A DNA stretch of 64,000 bases from contig NZ_CP093299.1 of NCBI RefSeq assembly GCF_024362805.1, forward strand, positions 3,814,001 to 3,878,000. The letters run 5' to 3'. Below are positions 63,334 to 64,000 of the stretch, piece after piece (position 1 is the first letter of the stretch; every line of letters starts with the position of its first letter). Source of the stretch: Salipaludibacillus sp. LMS25 (lineage in GTDB: Bacteria > Bacillota > Bacilli > Bacillales > Salisediminibacteriaceae). The notes beneath the pieces were generated by a model. It was given only the letters and a program-made list of their open reading frames with translations, ran no database searches and was not told the DNA's origin. The position numbers and the translations under genes were made by a program.

Positions 63334-63608
63334 ATCATAGACCGAGAAGTCCACGCTATGTCGGCTGTAAAGATTGCTTATTTCAAATCAGTGACCAAGT
63401 AGAAGGTGTATAGAGGTGTCGAATGATGTCGATATTTTTTCGGGAAGTTATAATGGCTCTAAATCAACTTTTTGAAGTACTCTCGAAGGCAAGCAACGAA
63501 ATTCGTCATTATTTTAATATTTTCTAGCAAAATGATGTTATTTCTTTCACTTTCTCTTCTTTTCTTTTATTTTTAAAGTTGACAAACACTAAAATAAATG
63601 ACCTTAAA

Positions 63609-63655
63609 TCAATATATGGTGTGTAGGTTAATTTTGATGACACTACATATTGATT
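63609..63655 (+). promoter_or_regulatory. Tandem NrdR boxes upstream of nrdJ
   Basis: TCAATATATGGTGTGT (63609-63624) and ACACTACATATTGATT (63640-63655) match the NrdR box ACACTATATATTGTGT at 12 and 13 of 16 positions. Start-to-start spacing is 31 bases (three helical turns), typical for NrdR. They overlap a TTGATG-16-TATAAT promoter (63633-63660). Confidence 0.72.
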
Positions 63656-63686
63656 ATAATAAATGACTATGATATATTGAAACAAG

Positions 63687-63729
63687 CAAAGGACGAAGCA
63701 AGCCAGTGGTGGCAATGCTTCGTCCTTTG
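63687..63729 (+). other. Long hairpin in the nrdJ leader
   Basis: CAAAGGACGAAGCA / TGCTTCGTCCTTTG with an inner GCCA / TGGC. It has no T run, so it may be a leader element rather than a terminator. Confidence 0.5.
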
Positions 63730-63805
63730 GATGACCAATAGTAATAGTGTTATAAAACTACAAATAATTCACTTTATTGAATTTTATAAAAAGGAGAGAA
63801 ATCAA

Positions 63806-64000
63806 GTGACAACATTTATGTCAGAAAAGAAAATAAACGTTGACGAACTTAATCGAGATATTGAGCAGTTTCCTCAAGTATTTCCTATTACACCGGAGAT
63901 GACTAGGAAACAAAGTGGTGTTTCTCGTCTCGTTATGCTTGACCGGTATACGTTTAAAGACACTGAGAAAAAAACATTAAAAGTAGGGGACTTTGTCGTT
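63806..64000 (+). CDS. nrdJ: B12-dependent ribonucleotide reductase, 3' end cut by window
   Basis: First 65 codons: '...IEQFPQVFPITPEMTRKQSGVSRLVMLDRYTFKDTEKKTLKVGDFVV', the N-terminus of Bacillaceae class II (adenosylcobalamin) reductases. GTG start with AAGGAGAG before it. Expected to continue for several hundred residues outside the window. NrdR boxes upstream support the call. Confidence 0.85.
   Translation, partial: MTTFMSEKKINVDELNRDIEQFPQVFPITPEMTRKQSGVSRLVMLDRYTFKDTEKKTLKVGDFVV

Noticed and set aside
63334..63805. Cobalamin riboswitch before nrdJ
   Set aside because: The leader is too short after the promoter and lacks the B12 box; only a simple hairpin is present.

Overview
This window comes from a low-GC, spore-forming Bacillaceae chromosome. 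The gene order largely follows, as I recall it, the B. subtilis yqf-yqg-yqh-comG-gcv segment: zur, ispG, yqfZ, a DUF1189 gene (yqgB), sodA, yqgE, pbpA, rpmG, yqgN, yqgP, yqgQ, glcK, yqgU, yqgV, yqgW, yqgX, yqgY, comGA-GG, yqzE, yqhG, yqhH, gcvT-PA-PB, yqhL, lipM. The exact genus cannot be read from the sequence. Acidic surface proteins and the repeat families are compatible with a salt- or alkali-tolerant relative, but that is inference.

Layout. 1-8.1 kb: the end of a metal ABC permease gene, a ppx-ppk polyphosphate operon (minus strand), and a zinc-uptake operon znuC-znuB-znuB'-zur behind a Zur-type operator. 8.1-14.1 kb: small membrane proteins, ispG, a LysM protein, an MFS exporter, a DUF1002 protein and an NfeD-like protein. 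14.1-16.1 kb: a biofilm/sporulation switch locus, with a short sinI-like ORF behind a c-di-GMP-I riboswitch and Spo0A-type boxes, facing sinR and a truncated sinR paralogue on the other strand. 16-25 kb: a DUF1189 protein, a Na/Pi symporter, three tRNA genes plus a tRNA fragment, an Fe-S-type HesB protein, sodA, yqgE, a 6S RNA candidate and pbpA. 25-40 kb: small envelope proteins, rpmG, two paralogous lipoproteins, folate salvage, ThiF/MoeB, lactate dehydrogenase, a HAD phosphatase, rhomboid protease and glucokinase. 40-49 kb: YqgU lipoprotein, an ABC pair, YqgV-YqgY, a candidate C-rich small RNA, a MidA-like methyltransferase and a SufR-like regulator. 49-54.3 kb: the competence pseudopilus operon comGA-GG, interrupted between comGB and comGC. 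54-64 kb: yqhG-yqhH, a tandem glycine riboswitch with gcvT-gcvPA-gcvPB, yqhL, lipM, and the start of a B12-dependent ribonucleotide reductase gene behind NrdR-type boxes.

Three families of intergenic repeats (called A, B and C here) are scattered through the window. A and B share a terminal hairpin, one short A copy sits inside a C copy, and one B copy supplies the stop codon of gcvT and separates it from gcvPA. The most unusual loci are the riboswitch-sinI-sinR arrangement (14.2-15.9 kb) and the promoter/C-rich/terminator unit at 45.8-46.0 kb, which looks like an unannotated trans-acting small RNA.
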